Below are positions 22,751 through 36,400 of a stretch of DNA of 62,000 nucleotides, piece by piece (position 1 is the first letter of the stretch; every line of letters begins with the position of its first letter). The DNA is from Phoronis australis. Lineage: Eukaryota > Phoronida > Phoronidae. The notes below the pieces were generated by a model. The model had not been told where the DNA came from, made no database searches, and saw only the letters and a program-made list of their open reading frames with translations. The translations under genes and the position numbers were made by a program. The stretch is taken from positions 1-62,000 of the forward strand of contig NMRA01000035.1 in the NCBI GenBank assembly GCA_002633005.1. The letters run 5' to 3'.

Positions 22751-23347
22751 GATGGCCATCATGATTTTGCCCTTCGTTATGTGTCACAACTTTAGTAATG
22801 TCCCTCCAAACTGTAAATGTGGTGACCATCAATCTTATCCTCATATTTTCTTCACTGAAATGTCCCCTCACCGAATCCCTGAGAGACTCACTCTTTCGTG
22901 CACTCAATGATAACCAATCAGTTGTTAACGCTCTCAATTCTTGTAATAATATCCCTACTAGAGTTACATTATTATTGAATGGTAGTCCTAACCTTGAGTT
23001 CGTTCTCAACGAATCCCTCCTAAGCAATGTTAGCAAATTTTTATGTACCGTTTATCAATATTGTTGCATCTGATTTCCCTACATGAATGTGTACATATTT
23101 TTGTTTTTATGTATCTGTAATAGCATGTCTAAGTATTGGAATACTTATTTTAGATACTACTTAATTGAATATACCTCTATGTATATAAGTTTCATTTATG
23201 AATTGTTTACAACCCAGATATATTGCTTCGCGGTTTCTGGGTTTGTTATTATTTCTTTGTATGTTCTATGTATCTTTCAATAAATATATATCACTTAAAA
23301 TAAAGATGGCCATCATGATTTTGCCCTGTGTTATGCGTCATGATTTT
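22751..23347 (+). mobile_element. 5'-truncated non-LTR retrotransposon 3' end between direct repeats
   Basis: The plus strand reads PPNCKCGDHQSYPHIFFT and, one frame over, PLTESLRDSLFRALNDNQS then TLLLNGSPNLEFVLNESLL. This has the layout of the Cys/His region and C-terminus of CR1-like LINE ORF2 proteins, here frameshifted. It ends with AATAAATATATATCACTTAA near 23280-23300. A ~45-bp sequence starting GATGGCCATCATGATTTTGC flanks it on the left (22751-22795) and right (about 23307-23347) with a few mismatches, like an aged target-site duplication. Confidence 0.6.
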
Positions 23348-23414
23348 CTCGGCGTTGATGCGCAAACCAGCTTTTTAACATGGATGATACAAAAGGGACG
23401 AAACTGGATATGCT

Positions 23415-24420
23415 GACATTGGACATTTCGTTGTTCGCTCACTTAATACTGGTTTTGCAGTTAGCCAGTTGTCATCAACACAGAAAGAGGTAGTGATTAC
23501 CTGCGTCCCTAAGGGAGCAGATAAAAGTAAACATTATTTGAAAAACTGCAGACCCATATCCTTACTCAATGTGACATATAAATTGATTTCTTCGAAGTAT
23601 TTGGAAGTGTGTCATCTTTCTACATGAAAATAATTGTTGCAAGTAAGAAGGACTTTTTGAATCAACCTTAGAGGTTTAATAGTAACTTGGCGATCGGAGG
23701 CACAAGTGTTTTTTATAAGCTTTGGTTTGTAAAAGGCTTAAGATTTATTAGAGATATGTATATTTCTGATGATGATTTCGTTAGTTTGAAACATACGAAA
23801 AATACGTTTGATGTAAAAACCAACATTATAGAATATAATGGTGTTGTTTCCGTTCTAAGGTTTCAAAAAAGTCTATTTCAAAGTAAATTTAAAAGTGTTC
23901 ATGTCTACTCTCCTTGCATCTTTAGCAAACACTCACTTGCGGAAAGATTTGAAGGGTTGTAGACGTGTTTGTTCAGTCTTCAATGACGTTAAGAAACCTT
24001 CTAAGTCAGAGTGTAAATGGGAAATAGAGTTAGGAGAGTTTAGATTGGAAGAAAATATACGCATTACCTTATGAAATTAGAAAGGATCCCAACATTAGAT
24101 GGTTCCAATTTAGAATACTACACAGGATTATTGCAACAAATACCTTTTTAGTCAAAATCCGTGTTCGGGATTCTAATTTATGTTCCTTTTGTAATAAAGC
24201 TCCAGAGACGCTGTCACACCTTATTTGGGAATGTCGCCTTGTACAAGATTTCTGGAAGGAATTCGGAAAGCTAATGCAAAAGTGTCGCATTCAGCTTCCC
24301 AACAGTCTCTTACGAACGAGTTATTCTTGGACTTTACGAGACGCATGATTTTCTTTTTAACATTTTGCTTCTACTAGCCAAACAGTACATTTACAAGGAG
24401 ATGTCACAAAAATATACCAA
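23415..24420 (+). mobile_element. Decayed L1/Tx1-like LINE with deleted reverse-transcriptase palm
   Basis: In one frame the start reads DIGHFVVRSLNTGFAVSQ, then ITCVPKGADKSK and KNCRPISLLNVTYKLISSK, the classic N-terminal part of an L1-like reverse transcriptase. After about 23600 it jumps to FYKLWFVKGLRFIRDMYIS (from 23711) and then RWFQFRILHRIIATNTFL and SNLCSFCNKAPETLSHLIWE (about 24090-24240), the C-terminal zinc-finger region. Several hundred residues between, including the YxDD site, are missing, and stops and frameshifts are present. The element is dead. Confidence 0.8.
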
Positions 24421-25489
24421 ATTTTCACAGGTTTATTATATATACTTATGAGTACTACAAAGCTGAAAAATTAATTGCACAGAAAAACTTTGTATATGAC
24501 AGCTTCTCTGCGAAATGGGAAAATTTCATTGTTCACGTTAACTACATGTAGAAGTTATTTACTTTAAACGAGATACGAGAATGGTCTCTCCTGAGGTGTG
24601 CATGCGTGAATGAATGGATGTACTTATTTGTTTGTTTTTTTGCTCTTTTATAAATGATAATAAATCCTTAAAAACATATTTATTACTGTGAAAAACAACG
24701 GATTTTGTTATTTCATTTTAATAGTAAACGTTTCAATAACGAACGTATACTTTCCGCAGACCATTCCCTCTCAACTAATTTTCAGTTATTTCGAAGTGTA
24801 AATCATTAACTTGTCAAAAAATACTAAGTCTTTAGTGGCGTCACTTTCTTTGATTGAAATGTCTCTGGACAATAGGTTCATAACGATTCTACACGACATG
24901 GTGCTTCCTAAGACCTGATTTATTTTTGCGCCAGCTGTCATATTACACTTAGTTTTAAAAGTCAAGTTTCGTGTAATACCCAAGTTTTCCTCTTTATCTA
25001 AACCAGTGAGGGCGTAATTTTTAAATGACTCGACTCCAGAAATTCGATTTCGTTCTAAGTCTCATTTGAAAAATATCGGAAGGCATTTTTTTACTGAACC
25101 TACCATCAGCATCGTCTAGAGCTGCACATGGTTCAAAATTCAACCGTGGATAAAGTTAAATTGCAATACGGTAACCTTCAATATGGTTAGTGTTGCGACT
25201 TGGAATTCAATGCCGTCAGCAACCTTATTGTTACTTGTGAATAAGCGATATGAGAATTCTCCCGTTGTAACCATTTTAAATGACTTTTAAAAGCCCATTT
25301 CGCTATATATCGGATATAATGCCTCCCACATGGCAAGATGAACACTTAATATCAACCATAGAAAATATACGAGGGGTTCTCCAACGGTTATCTTTTCTCA
25401 CCCCCCCCCCTCCGTGTTGACGTAATATGTAATGGTAAACCAGGTAAACGATCATACCAGTGTTTGGAGCAGGACAACAAGAACTTATG
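24421..25489. other. AT-rich intergenic stretch
   Basis: No gene, RNA or structured repeat is supported. A C-homopolymer lies near 25401-25412. Confidence 0.4.
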
Positions 25490-25846
25490 CGAGTGTCTAC
25501 AAGAGTGCGTATGGTACAGCAGGAGAATATGACATGTCCTCAGCTGCATGTGTCTACTGGAGTATTTATGGTATAGCAACTCTGGTATGACATGTCCTCA
25601 GCTGCATGTGTGTCTGCTGGAGTATTTATGGTATAGCAACTCTGGTATGACATGTCCTCAGCTGCATGAGCGTCTGCTGGAGAATTTATGGTATAGCAAC
25701 TCTGGTATGACATGTCCTCAGCTGCACTTGTGTCTGCTGGAGTACTTATGGTATAGCAACTCTGGTATAACATGTCCTCAGCTGCATGTGTGTCTGCTGG
25801 AGTACTTATGGTATAGCAACTCTGGTATGACATGTCCTCAGCTGCA
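25490..25846. repeat. 60-bp minisatellite, about six copies
   Basis: Five close copies and one diverged first copy of a 60-bp unit containing GGTATAGCAACTCTGGTATG and ACATGTCCTCAGCTGCATG. Because 60 is divisible by three, open frames run through it on both strands; they are not evidence of a gene. Confidence 0.95.
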
Positions 25847-26054
25847 AAATGAAAAAACCTGTGAAACCTTTAGAGTGCCTTGAAGACATTTAGTGTATAC
25901 AACCACAGGCACTTGAGTTCATCTGTTCCGCGATCACCACTGACAACTATTCATAAATAGTTAAGAGTCATGGGGAAATTTGTTTGCCTGTGCATAGAAC
26001 AAGAGGTTTCAGACATAACTCTCAGCAAATGGTGAAGATGAAAAAACACAAAAT

Positions 26055-27229
26055 TTTGATACAAGTACGGCAGCTTTAATGCAACATTCACAATTTGCAC
26101 AAGATAAACATTAAAATGATTCTAACACCATATAATAGACACTGACATTGTGAAACTGGGGAATTCTGTCATTTTCAATTTCACACACAAAAATCTATTT
26201 TTTCTTCAATTATACAAAACTTCAGGTAACTCCTACAAGTATTCCCCAGGTTCTCTGCGTCAATGACGGAAAATTGAAAATTAATAAAAAAGCAGCAATA
26301 CAAAACAAAAACCCCAAGTTACTGCAAAATACACTGGTTATACTAGAACTTGTGTCTGGGAAGTCTCTCATTCTTCATCGTAGATGCAAATTAAATTACC
26401 AACAAGCAACACACGTTTACAATTTGCCAACACTAATTAATCTCCAAAAGTAACATCCAGAACTCCTATAACCATATGCAACTACATGGCACATCAACGT
26501 ACTAGTCGTTTGCACTTGACCCATTCACTACAATATTACTACACTTAATTAAAAAGTACATTTAAGTAACCTAGTACAGATCCATATTGTATCGAATATG
26601 GAGGCCCTCTCTGTAAAAGACCACTTAAACATGTACAATGCTTATACTATAAATTCATATTGAGTACACAGTTTCAAGCGCATGTTCATTTAAATGCAAG
26701 CAATTCTTCACTGTTGGAATCACTCAGAGGCGGAATTGCAACTGATATTGATTTCCAGACAAAAGCCACAATCTAATAACTACAATGCCACTCATTCAAT
26801 ATGGAATTTAACATCAGCCTTGAGAGATATAGTATCTAAATGAAATAGGGAACAAACCCATTTCACTCAGCATCAAGAAGAACTCATTAGGAAACATCAA
26901 TTAACACCTGATTTTCCGGAATTTCTAAATGAGTGTAACCACTTCGAAACACAGAATGTACATCTCAGATGAACAAAACTCATGAACTCGTTTACCGACC
27001 ATTCTGCTGTTGTACGAAAAACAAAATTCAAAAATGACCTTACAGTGACGGCCGTCACAAAATATATCTTAATGTTCCGTTCCACAATGAACAACTACTC
27101 CAATAAATCAAAACAAACATCCTGGCGTAGATAGAATAAAATCACTACTGTTGTTCAAAGGTCTTGTATTAATCTGAATATTTTCATGTAAGTTGCCAAT
27201 CCAAACAACTCCAGTACACCAGGAGAGAT
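26055..27229 (-). other. Probable 3' untranslated region of the giant-exon gene
   Basis: AT-rich, repeat-poor sequence following the stop codon at 27232-27230 on the minus strand. The first polyadenylation-like signal I find is the variant ATTAAA at 26080-26075. No canonical AATAAA was seen on this strand in the interval, so the 3' end is uncertain. Confidence 0.4.
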
Positions 27230-27417
27230 TCAATTATTATGGAGATCGAAATCTCCACTTCCTTCCCCGAAACTGTCCATGAGTTGTTGTAATCTTGATT
27301 GTAATTCTGGCGGTGGAGTTTTGCCATCGGTAGATATATTGGACGTCTCGCTTATTTCCGTCTTCTCCTCTCCTCCAATGAAATAAGTCTTCTTGTGAAT
27401 TTCCTTTACCATGTGGA
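27230..27417 (-). CDS. Giant gene, terminal exon with stop
   Basis: It reads VHMVKEIHKKTYFIGGEEK, then PPPELQSRLQQLMDSFGEG and ends FDLHNN before TGA (27232-27230). The acceptor is CATTGTAGAG: using the second AG (exon start 27417) keeps the phase, while using the first (27419) with a phase-1 partner gives an early stop. A 19-nt microexon at about 27514-27532 could make the first AG work, so the exact join is open. The pattern of alternating Val/Ile and Lys/Thr followed by an acidic TEI recalls ankyrin C-termini. Confidence 0.8.
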
Positions 27418-30400
27418 CTCTACAATGACAAATTTTAAACCATGACGTTCGAGACTAAGTACGAGTGACTCGGCATAACATACTTGCACGTTCTTCATTG
27501 TCACATGGGTACCTATCAGAAATGGCAAGCCCTGAAATAACAAGAATGGAATATCCACAAATTCTTTTGTATCACAATGTATTACATGAGTGCAATGATA
27601 TGTCAGACCTATCTGGTGAATATTTATATCAAGGCTTACTCTAGTTGTTAGAGGGCCATTATCGAATAAGTTACCAGGGGCGGATCCAGGATTTTGAGTT
27701 GGGGGGGGGGGGNNNNNNNNNNNNNAGGGCAGAGTACAGCCAGAATTTTTCCCGACAGACATTCGCACAACCGTATTGCCTAATGGAATCTTGGGGGGGC
27801 ATTGCCCCCTTGGCCACCCTCTAAATCCACCACTGGTTACCCCCACAATGATGTATAAAGATAAAAATACTTTGCAGTGAAAAAACGTCAGCACATGCCA
27901 ACACTAAGGTTGCTGATAGACAGACAGGCAAGATTCTTGAAGGTGATAATGGGTCAAGCATTTTTGCTCCTTTCAACTGAATATTTGAATAATACGATTT
28001 CGCGTTAATATAGCATGACGCAGCTCAAAGCTGAAACAAATACGACTGTCCGGAGGCTGAAACGATTCAATTCAACTCAGGTCCGCCAACTTTCAACAAC
28101 TCCTTCAACAAGCGACGACTATCACAGCGCACATCCAAACACGTTTTTCTGTTTTATAACTGTGGGTTATCTATTCTAATGACCATTAACATACTGTAAC
28201 TCATTTCCTAACAGAGCCCTTTGCTTTTATAGACACCTAGCTAACATGCCACCAACAAGATGCTAAGCAAAACTCTTTACACCATAGACATCGTATGTGA
28301 TGTCTATGGTTGACACACTAACATTGCCCACCCCATCAACTGAACTTTTTGGTCAAATTTATCACGAAACATACGGCAATATGAAGTTTGTTTGGAATCC
28401 ACTGACACTTTTTTCCGCGTTCTTTAACAATACGGGAAAAGGCGACTACTTTTTGACATTGAGCACTAAAATTTATGCAGTACCTAACAAAACTATGAGC
28501 CAGTAGGAATTGTATACTGCCAAAATGATATTTATTGAAACACTCTAAACTCTAACTCGACAGTGGGAACCAAACTAGCCTTCTTGATAAATGTTCACTC
28601 GGTCAAGAATAAACAGGAAAAGTTGAAGAAAATTTTTTTGAAGAAAACTGAGGAAAAGGTGAAACTAGTCACAAGGTTAGTAGGGTAAAACGCCATGTTA
28701 GTGACAGAGGCCACAAAACTTTAGTTGAACAGCTGTTCTAAGGTTACATTAACAATAACAGGGCATGCTGGCACCAACAAGTTGGCCCCACCTTGCACTG
28801 TCGTACGCTGGCTCCTTCTCCTGTTCACGTTGACATGAACTGGCAGCTAGAACAAATATTAGGTGCAAGTGTCAGCCAAGTGCATGGGGAGTAATAAAAG
28901 TTATGATCTTTGCCTCATTAATTGATTTTAAAATTGTGGTACTGAAATACGGAAGCAGGTAGTGACAAACTGAAAATTGACAGTTGTAATCTGAGAGACT
29001 CCAAGGTTAATCAGCTCAGCTTAACTGAGCAACAATAGCCACCAAATCGACTCCAGTTGACCCTACATTACAATAAAAAATACTAAGTGTAAATGCTCAA
29101 TTAATCATGCCTGTAATCAACCAACACAATGGAAATGTCACTACAATTAATCTATGGTAAGATCAAAAAAGCTAACTGGACTTCAAAATCAACAAATTTT
29201 ACTACCAATCTGTTCAGAATCCTGCATGCCACTGACCAAATTCAGATTGTGTCTATTTAAGGACACCGCAATTCAGAGAAGAAAATTGAGTTCAAAGTAT
29301 TCGCAGCCATCATATTAAAACACAGTCACAAAGACTACACTGCAGAACTCTCAATAGTCTCTGGCCAATACTGGAGAGTGAGAATTTAGGATCAGACGGT
29401 ACACTATACATAGAGAAGAAATTGACCATTTTGGAGCTTCAAATTTTGATTAATGACACCTCTATTGCTTTCAAATGGATGCTTCATGATCCAAAAAAGC
29501 TTGCACACATTACCTCAAAGGATGGCCAGTGTGGCGACAATACAGACGACCTGACGTTTTCTAGCACTAATTTTCTGGGTGCTCTCGGGACTCGAACCTG
29601 AGGACATCTGTGGACTTCCCACAAATTCACGGCAGTACAAGCCACCAAACAAGAAACAAAACAGGGTTTTGAGGAGTTGCAGACATTAACTGACAAAATA
29701 GACTGATGTGGGGGTGATTTTATTGAAAAAAAACAGCATCAGCCCAGGATTAATATTGAAAAGAGCGAGAGAATATACAAATGCTGGCAAGGGTGCAGGA
29801 GTTGGAGTCAAATGTGCGAGTCACCCGCCCATTGCCCGAGACTTGACAGGTCTGCATTGTTGACAATAACTATACCAGGTGATACCTGCCTATCAATGAA
29901 GACTAACTATCCCACAGCACATTAAGACTACAATGAGGACTCGGTGACCACTATGGTGACGCCACACTAGAGCGCAAACGTGTAAAAACACCCAGGTGAG
30001 AAGTGTGTGCAGTGTATACAACTACAACAACTGACCACGACCATTGCAGCCACAACGCCACATAATAAGTATGATGTGCCACGGTGACGACAATGGTGAT
30101 GGCCTTTGAGTGTGCAGACAGATTTAGAAATATCAGAGATGAGAAATAAGAATTCTATTAAATAATAAGTACTGTTCATGACCGGGAGCAGTAATATGTC
30201 CAGACTGGACACATCACGTCATGATTACAATGGCAACTCAATGATTGTAGTTGAAAAGTGAGTGCAGACAGGAATAAACCAGACACAAGAAATACGTTCA
30301 ATGACAAGGTACACTGTTCATGACTACATCAACTAATTCCTAATGTGACGCGATTGCTACGTGAAGATTCTCGTGGAAAACCCAAAAACAGAAAACAATC

Positions 30401-33400
30401 AGCAACAAACTGAATCAGTTTCGTTTCACAACACCACATTGAGTGAGTGCTGACACCTGTAGGAGCACCAGAGACCAGAAGAATGCACACTTTGAGTGGT
30501 CAGTACTACAACAGGGTTGGTCCCTTTACCCAGGACAAATCTACTGTAGACATTACACCACAGTGGCGACCACAACAACTCATTGCTGGCACTGATGGCA
30601 GCCAAGTACACACGCGAAAACATCAGAGACAATAGAGAAAGAAATGTGTGCACACATGCACACACGCAGCACAACACCATAGATGGAATATAACCTGTAA
30701 AGTGTTCACCACAATCCCCATCGTCATCCTCGTCTAAAGAGCCGAGCACAGAAGGTTGTACGAAGGGTGGGCCCATTTTCTGGGCTGGACGCAAGCATAA
30801 ATGCAATAAAAATAGAAGATGAAGGGTTGGTTTTAAATGAAAAGGAGAATTGGTGCAAACAAAAATGTAATCAAAAATAAGATTTTAAAATTTCGTATAA
30901 AATAAAGAAGAGGCGTAACATGAAGTAAAATTTTTATGTTAGATTCCAATTCAGAATTAAGCACCAAGCCATAACAGATATAGCATCTATTACAAAATAG
31001 CATCACGTTTAGACACGGTCTTAAATAACGTTATTCAGGATTTCGTTTTTGATCTATTTTGTTTCCAATCATGAAAATCAGTTATAATCACCGACTTATT
31101 TCTAAAGAAAATTTGATGCAGACATCGACGCAATAGGACTGGAGCATGTTTACGGTAACATTTTTACGTAGGTTCATTGGTTACATCCACCATTTGGAGA
31201 AGAAAAAAATGGGTTTGCAGGAGGAAAAGGCTTATTTAGAAGGAAACGAGTACCATGCAGTTCTGGTATGCCTGCTGACAATTCTTCGTGCTCCGTTGGG
31301 TCGTAATCAGCCTTCATGTCTTCGTCAATTGATATGTGCTTATGAAGGTGTGCAACTTTTCTCTCTGAAGAGATGGCATCAATGAATAATCAGTGTTGCT
31401 ATAGCTACCTAGAAATTCATATTACACAACAGCAAACCAATGATTTGATACAAAGGATTAAAGGGTACTGAATCCATAATGCTGCATTTAGAAAAGGCGC
31501 ATGCGGTGACAAAAATAATCAGAAATACTAGCAAACTGACTGTTTAGCTCTATGTGCAGTCAGTAGCAAAATGTAAGGACAGCTCTAACGAGGAAAACAT
31601 GACAGAGACGATGGGACAGACACGCTAATCCGAACGGCTTTCCTGGGAAGGACAGCACATAACCCCTAACATTACGACTGGAGTGTAAAAATATCAATCC
31701 ACTGGAAGTTAAACTACATCTCAAACAGCCTCAATGAAAACAGCAGAAGAGGCCAAAACAAGGCACACCTATAACAAATAAATCACAACACACAACATGC
31801 TTGTGATATTAACCTTTGGGCTTGACTCCTCCTTCAGCCATATCCAGACGGTCCTCTTCAGCTGAAAGCAATCCAAGTACTGACTTACAGTCAGGTGACT
31901 ACAAAGCCAAGATACTATCAACTCGGCATTGATTGAATTCTAGAAGCTGGTACATCAAATTACTTAAGCAGGAGTCATTAATGAATAGATGAATGAAATT
32001 CATTCATAAGAATAAATGCTAATAAATTGACAAATACAAAAGAGAACTATGAAATTCAATGCAGAGAAGACAAAGGAGGTTGTATATATTAATTTCTTCA
32101 CCACTTACTTCAATGTTCGAAATGATTTTTGGAATATTTGGGCTTAGAATAACATAGTCAATGAAACATTTTCAATTTGGTCATGTCACAATCACTTTGA
32201 ATCACTACAAGAAAAAATGAGGCCAGTGCTAGAATTTTCAATTTTCAATTTTTTCGGATGTCATAGTTTATGTCACCTATATCAAAAAAGAGTTCAAGAG
32301 CGGAAATCACAGGTAGCTGATCACACTTTATAGATAACCGAGACTTCCTAATCTCTCCATTTAGGTAAAAACAACCAAAGCACAAGCAGATTATGAATGG
32401 CACATCAAAGCAGACGGACACCTCACTACAATTGACATCTAATTGGTGGCACAGGAATAGAGCAGAAACTTGTAATCTAGCACAACAATTAAGTTTAAAG
32501 GCAAGTGTTATTTTTAATGCGTAAAGTAAAGACTGATAATTTTATATTGAAGGCGGCTATAAACATTTCTTCCTTCCATTTTAACAGGCGATCAAGAAAA
32601 ACAATTACAGAACTTCAGCAATACTCAAGTTTTGCCATTACTTTTTGGTTTACTGTACTCAACCAGATAAATGTCCAGGTTCAGTTTAATAACCACCCCG
32701 AAATTACCAAATGTTTACTTTTAAATGCCCATGACTGGCTTCAGTGGAAAACATCAATTTATCAGATCAAGACTTCCTTACAAGGGCCAGTATCGTTGTG
32801 AATGCTTGTCTCACGAGAAGTAAGCTCACAAAATGCACACAACTCGCTCACCTTGGGGTAAAAGCCAGTTTCTGCACACAGCGAAGTCAATGTGTGTGAG
32901 CTAAAATTCTCATGCGATTGACATTAACAATGACACTGGTACTTTAAATGCAGAAAATGCCCACTTTTGCAGACTGAGCGACGAACCAGCCCTTTTCGTT
33001 AAATCGTTTTCAAATAACTTTTGTGCTTGTGAGAAAATAGTGAAGGCATTTGAATGAGCAAATCAACGTTTCACGTGAAAGCACATCCAGGCTCGTCCAA
33101 AATTTCATTTTTAAACACCCATGCTGGTCTTAATGCCCATCGCAGTTTTTTAATTTAGAAGTGGCTTGGGTATTCACCAGGATGAACATGGTAATTGTTT
33201 CTTAATGACGCCAATATTCAATAATGTTGACAGGACCTTTAATGCCTTTCGATTTTAATGTATTTAATAAGAAATTAAATGCTTCTGGTCCAGATAAAAA
33301 CACCTTTACCTGTAGCCAATCCTTCAAAAAATCATTAAAGACCAGACTGCAGTTGCCAAGTTTATCATAAGAAAAACCAAAAGCAGTGCAGCAAGATCAG

Positions 33401-36400
33401 AAAAAATGGAGAAATCATGGAAGCTGGACTCGAAAAATCTCAACTTCCGTCGGACGTACTTCTATGGTGGTGATAAAGAATAATTTGCCACACAGGAAAA
33501 ATTCTGTTGGGGAAAAATGTTCCTGTGGTAGCAATGAACAATCCTAGGTTGCAATGCTAAACCTAGTCTGGGCAAAGAAAAAATCCCACGCTCCACTACT
33601 ACTACTACATCTGTGACCAGACCAAAAATGTCTAAGCCCTGTACCATCAAATCCAATGGTCACAACTGTTTGTTAATTACAGACTTGAAAATGGATACAA
33701 TAGTCCTTTCGCGAGTTAATAACAATAACACGGGATTATGTGAGACTTAACTGTGACGTCACCTGAAGTAGGGCAAAATTTTGTCGCTCGGCCATTTTGC
33801 CTGATACGGGAGCAGAGTGTAGTCTGGTCAGTTTACTTCGAGTTTTTAATCTTTTAGTATCAAAAATGCCAAACAAGCATTGCTGTTACGGCAAATGTAA
33901 TTCAGATTCGCACTACCATATGTTCCATCGCATTCTGTACTAATTTCATCTCGTTTATTTTAAACGGGCAGTAGAAAAATTCCGCTCACTGATTAAGTTT
34001 TCACCTCATCAAAAATACATTCTATCACTTAAAGAGGCGCTTATACTTCCTTCAGTGATCCTTTCTGCTTCTAAACATATCTTAGATGAAGAATATATAG
34101 CTACGAGAATTCAGGTGACTTTGGCGCAGAATTCCAATTCCATTTTTTGGTTACTGTTAACTTTTACACCGTGCGTGCGATATCCACAAAGTATTTCAAC
34201 TGAGTCAGGTGAGTACGAGGCAAAGGCTAGCGCGAGACTGAGCTCAGCGCGAGACCTGGAGCGTGACACTTGCAAAATAGCATGAGAAGATATCAAGTGA
34301 AATTTGTAAGAATTGTGCCTTTGGACTTTTTGTTCGTCAACAGGCGTGATTTCACGTAACTTCCTCAAAATGGCGCCCCGTAAAAGAAACTTGAGCGAAC
34401 CGCTAGGTTTTCATGGATATGTTTAAGTTATTTGTTGACTAAATTGTACTCAGAATCATGGTATGAGTTAATTATAACTCCATGTGCACATATGCACATT
34501 TCACTCGAGTTTATTTGCTGTATTTTGAAATGAGTAACTTTTTATGGGGATATACTATTGCCCCTGTATGCCTGCGGCATTCAGGCCTAGCCCGGGTCAA
34601 GTTCCAATTTCAGTCCGTTCACAGCCTCGCACAACATAATAAGCTCACCTTTTCTTTATCCATTCAGATATTCCACGATCCATCTACCATCTCTTAAGTT
34701 GTGTTAACGTTTTAAGCGTAAAATTCTCCATGAGAACTCCTGACCAGTAAGATTTAGCGTGTGAACGTGTATAGCAAAGACTCGAGGCAAAACAAAGGCA
34801 ATGTGGTAGGCTTTGCCCCTCTTCCGGTGACATCACATTGAAACTGGAAACTCGCAAGTGAGCTATTCATGGCCACTACACGTACAAGATCCGGCAATTA
34901 GATTTGGCAGACAGGTAACAGGATTTAGCAATGCGGCCACCCCATTGTTTCCAGCTCTTGAGAAGGGTGGGACCAATTAACATAATGAGATAATATTAAT
35001 TACCTATACCCTGTGATCTAAGTTAAGAAACTGCCCACAAAGGCAATGATTTTGGTAAGGAGAATGAAGGTCACTCCTAGATAAAAAAACTAGTCAAGAG
35101 CACTTTTCTATCTCCACATTTAATGTTAAGGCCATTTGATGCAACAATAAGTGAGAGCACCAACCACAGCGATTGTGATAGCATTTTATACACAGCAGAG
35201 TGACTGGTGCATGAGACAAATAATCTAATACTGTAAAAAGTAATACAAAATTAGCAGGCAACCACGTCTATGCACTAACATCAAATTAATAGTAAAATCA
35301 AAAGAACATGCAGAAAACAGCACAACATCAGACCTGAAAAACACAACAAAAATGAGTTAACATGACAACTCAGTATCTGAAAGTGAAGAGTAAATGAAAC
35401 AAACTAGAAACACTACAACTGCATGGAACTCAAAGACACAAACGGTGGAGAGGAGAGTGGTAGCATGCAACACTACGTGTCACAGTTAGTATACCTGGGT
35501 CAGTTTGGTAACTGATGGTGGTTGATTGACTGTGAGAAGAACTGGTAAATTCACTGGACGTCGTCAGAAATGTTTGCACTGTGGTGGTGCTGTCGGTGGT
35601 GTCAGTGCTGCTACCAGTGTTTTCTTCTTCTTCTTCCAACAAAGCTTTACGCTTCGCCTCCCGCTCGGCTTCAATCTCTGCCATGGTAAAGACTTTCTTT
35701 TTGGGCTGGTAGCGATAATCAGAAGTGTAAATGTCTTTGACGGGATAATTGTCCTCTGAATCGTACCATTCTGACGTTTCAGTGGCTTCGTAATTACCTT
35801 CTGTATCAAGGAATGGGTTGAGAGCTTTGGGGTAACTAGTTTGAGAACTGTACTGGTGCTGAACTTCAACACGCGAACTGCTCTGAGAATAGAGCATCGT
35901 CTCGGATGCATAACTTGTGTGAGTGGTCTCTTGAGTCAAGCGAGTGTCTGCTTCTGGTGATGTCATACATTCCGGCGAAGTGATTGACATGCGCTCAGGA
36001 GAAACCACAGTATCCCGTGACTGAGATGAACTACCATAGCTCCAATGCATGGAGTCAGTGGACTCTGTGAATTGGGCACCATGCCGAGAACCCAGCTTCA
36101 ATGAGTCTGTGGAAGCTTGCATGACATCATCATCATTACCTTGAAGGGAATCTGTTTCAAATTTTTCAGGCACCATTTGGTCTATTTCTAAGGAATCAGA
36201 AGAGCGTTCCATAACCCCATGGGTTGGTTCATCGAGTGAGTCAGTGCTTTTCTCCATGTAAGTACCAGTAGGCCCTTGGAGGGAATCTACTGAAGTTTCC
36301 ATGGGGTCGTGAAGCGAGTCTTTTTCAAATCGATCAGATGGAACAACTTGATCCAGTGTCGAATCCACAGACTGTATCATCAGATCAGCAGTACCACCAA

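Larger units (their letters stand above)
27418..28791 (-). other. Last intron of the giant gene
   Basis: It contains the inverted-repeat element at 27674-27836 with an N-gap, and a perfect 12-bp hairpin at 28281-28310. The long minus-strand frame over 27406-27894 runs through the element and the Ns and is not a gene. Confidence 0.6.

Noticed and set aside
25540-25883. Frames on both strands through the 60-bp repeat
   Set aside because: The unit length is a multiple of three, so frames persist by arithmetic. There is no gene context.
27406-27894. 162-residue minus-strand frame
   Set aside because: It crosses an N-gap and a MITE. Only the terminal exon next to it is real.
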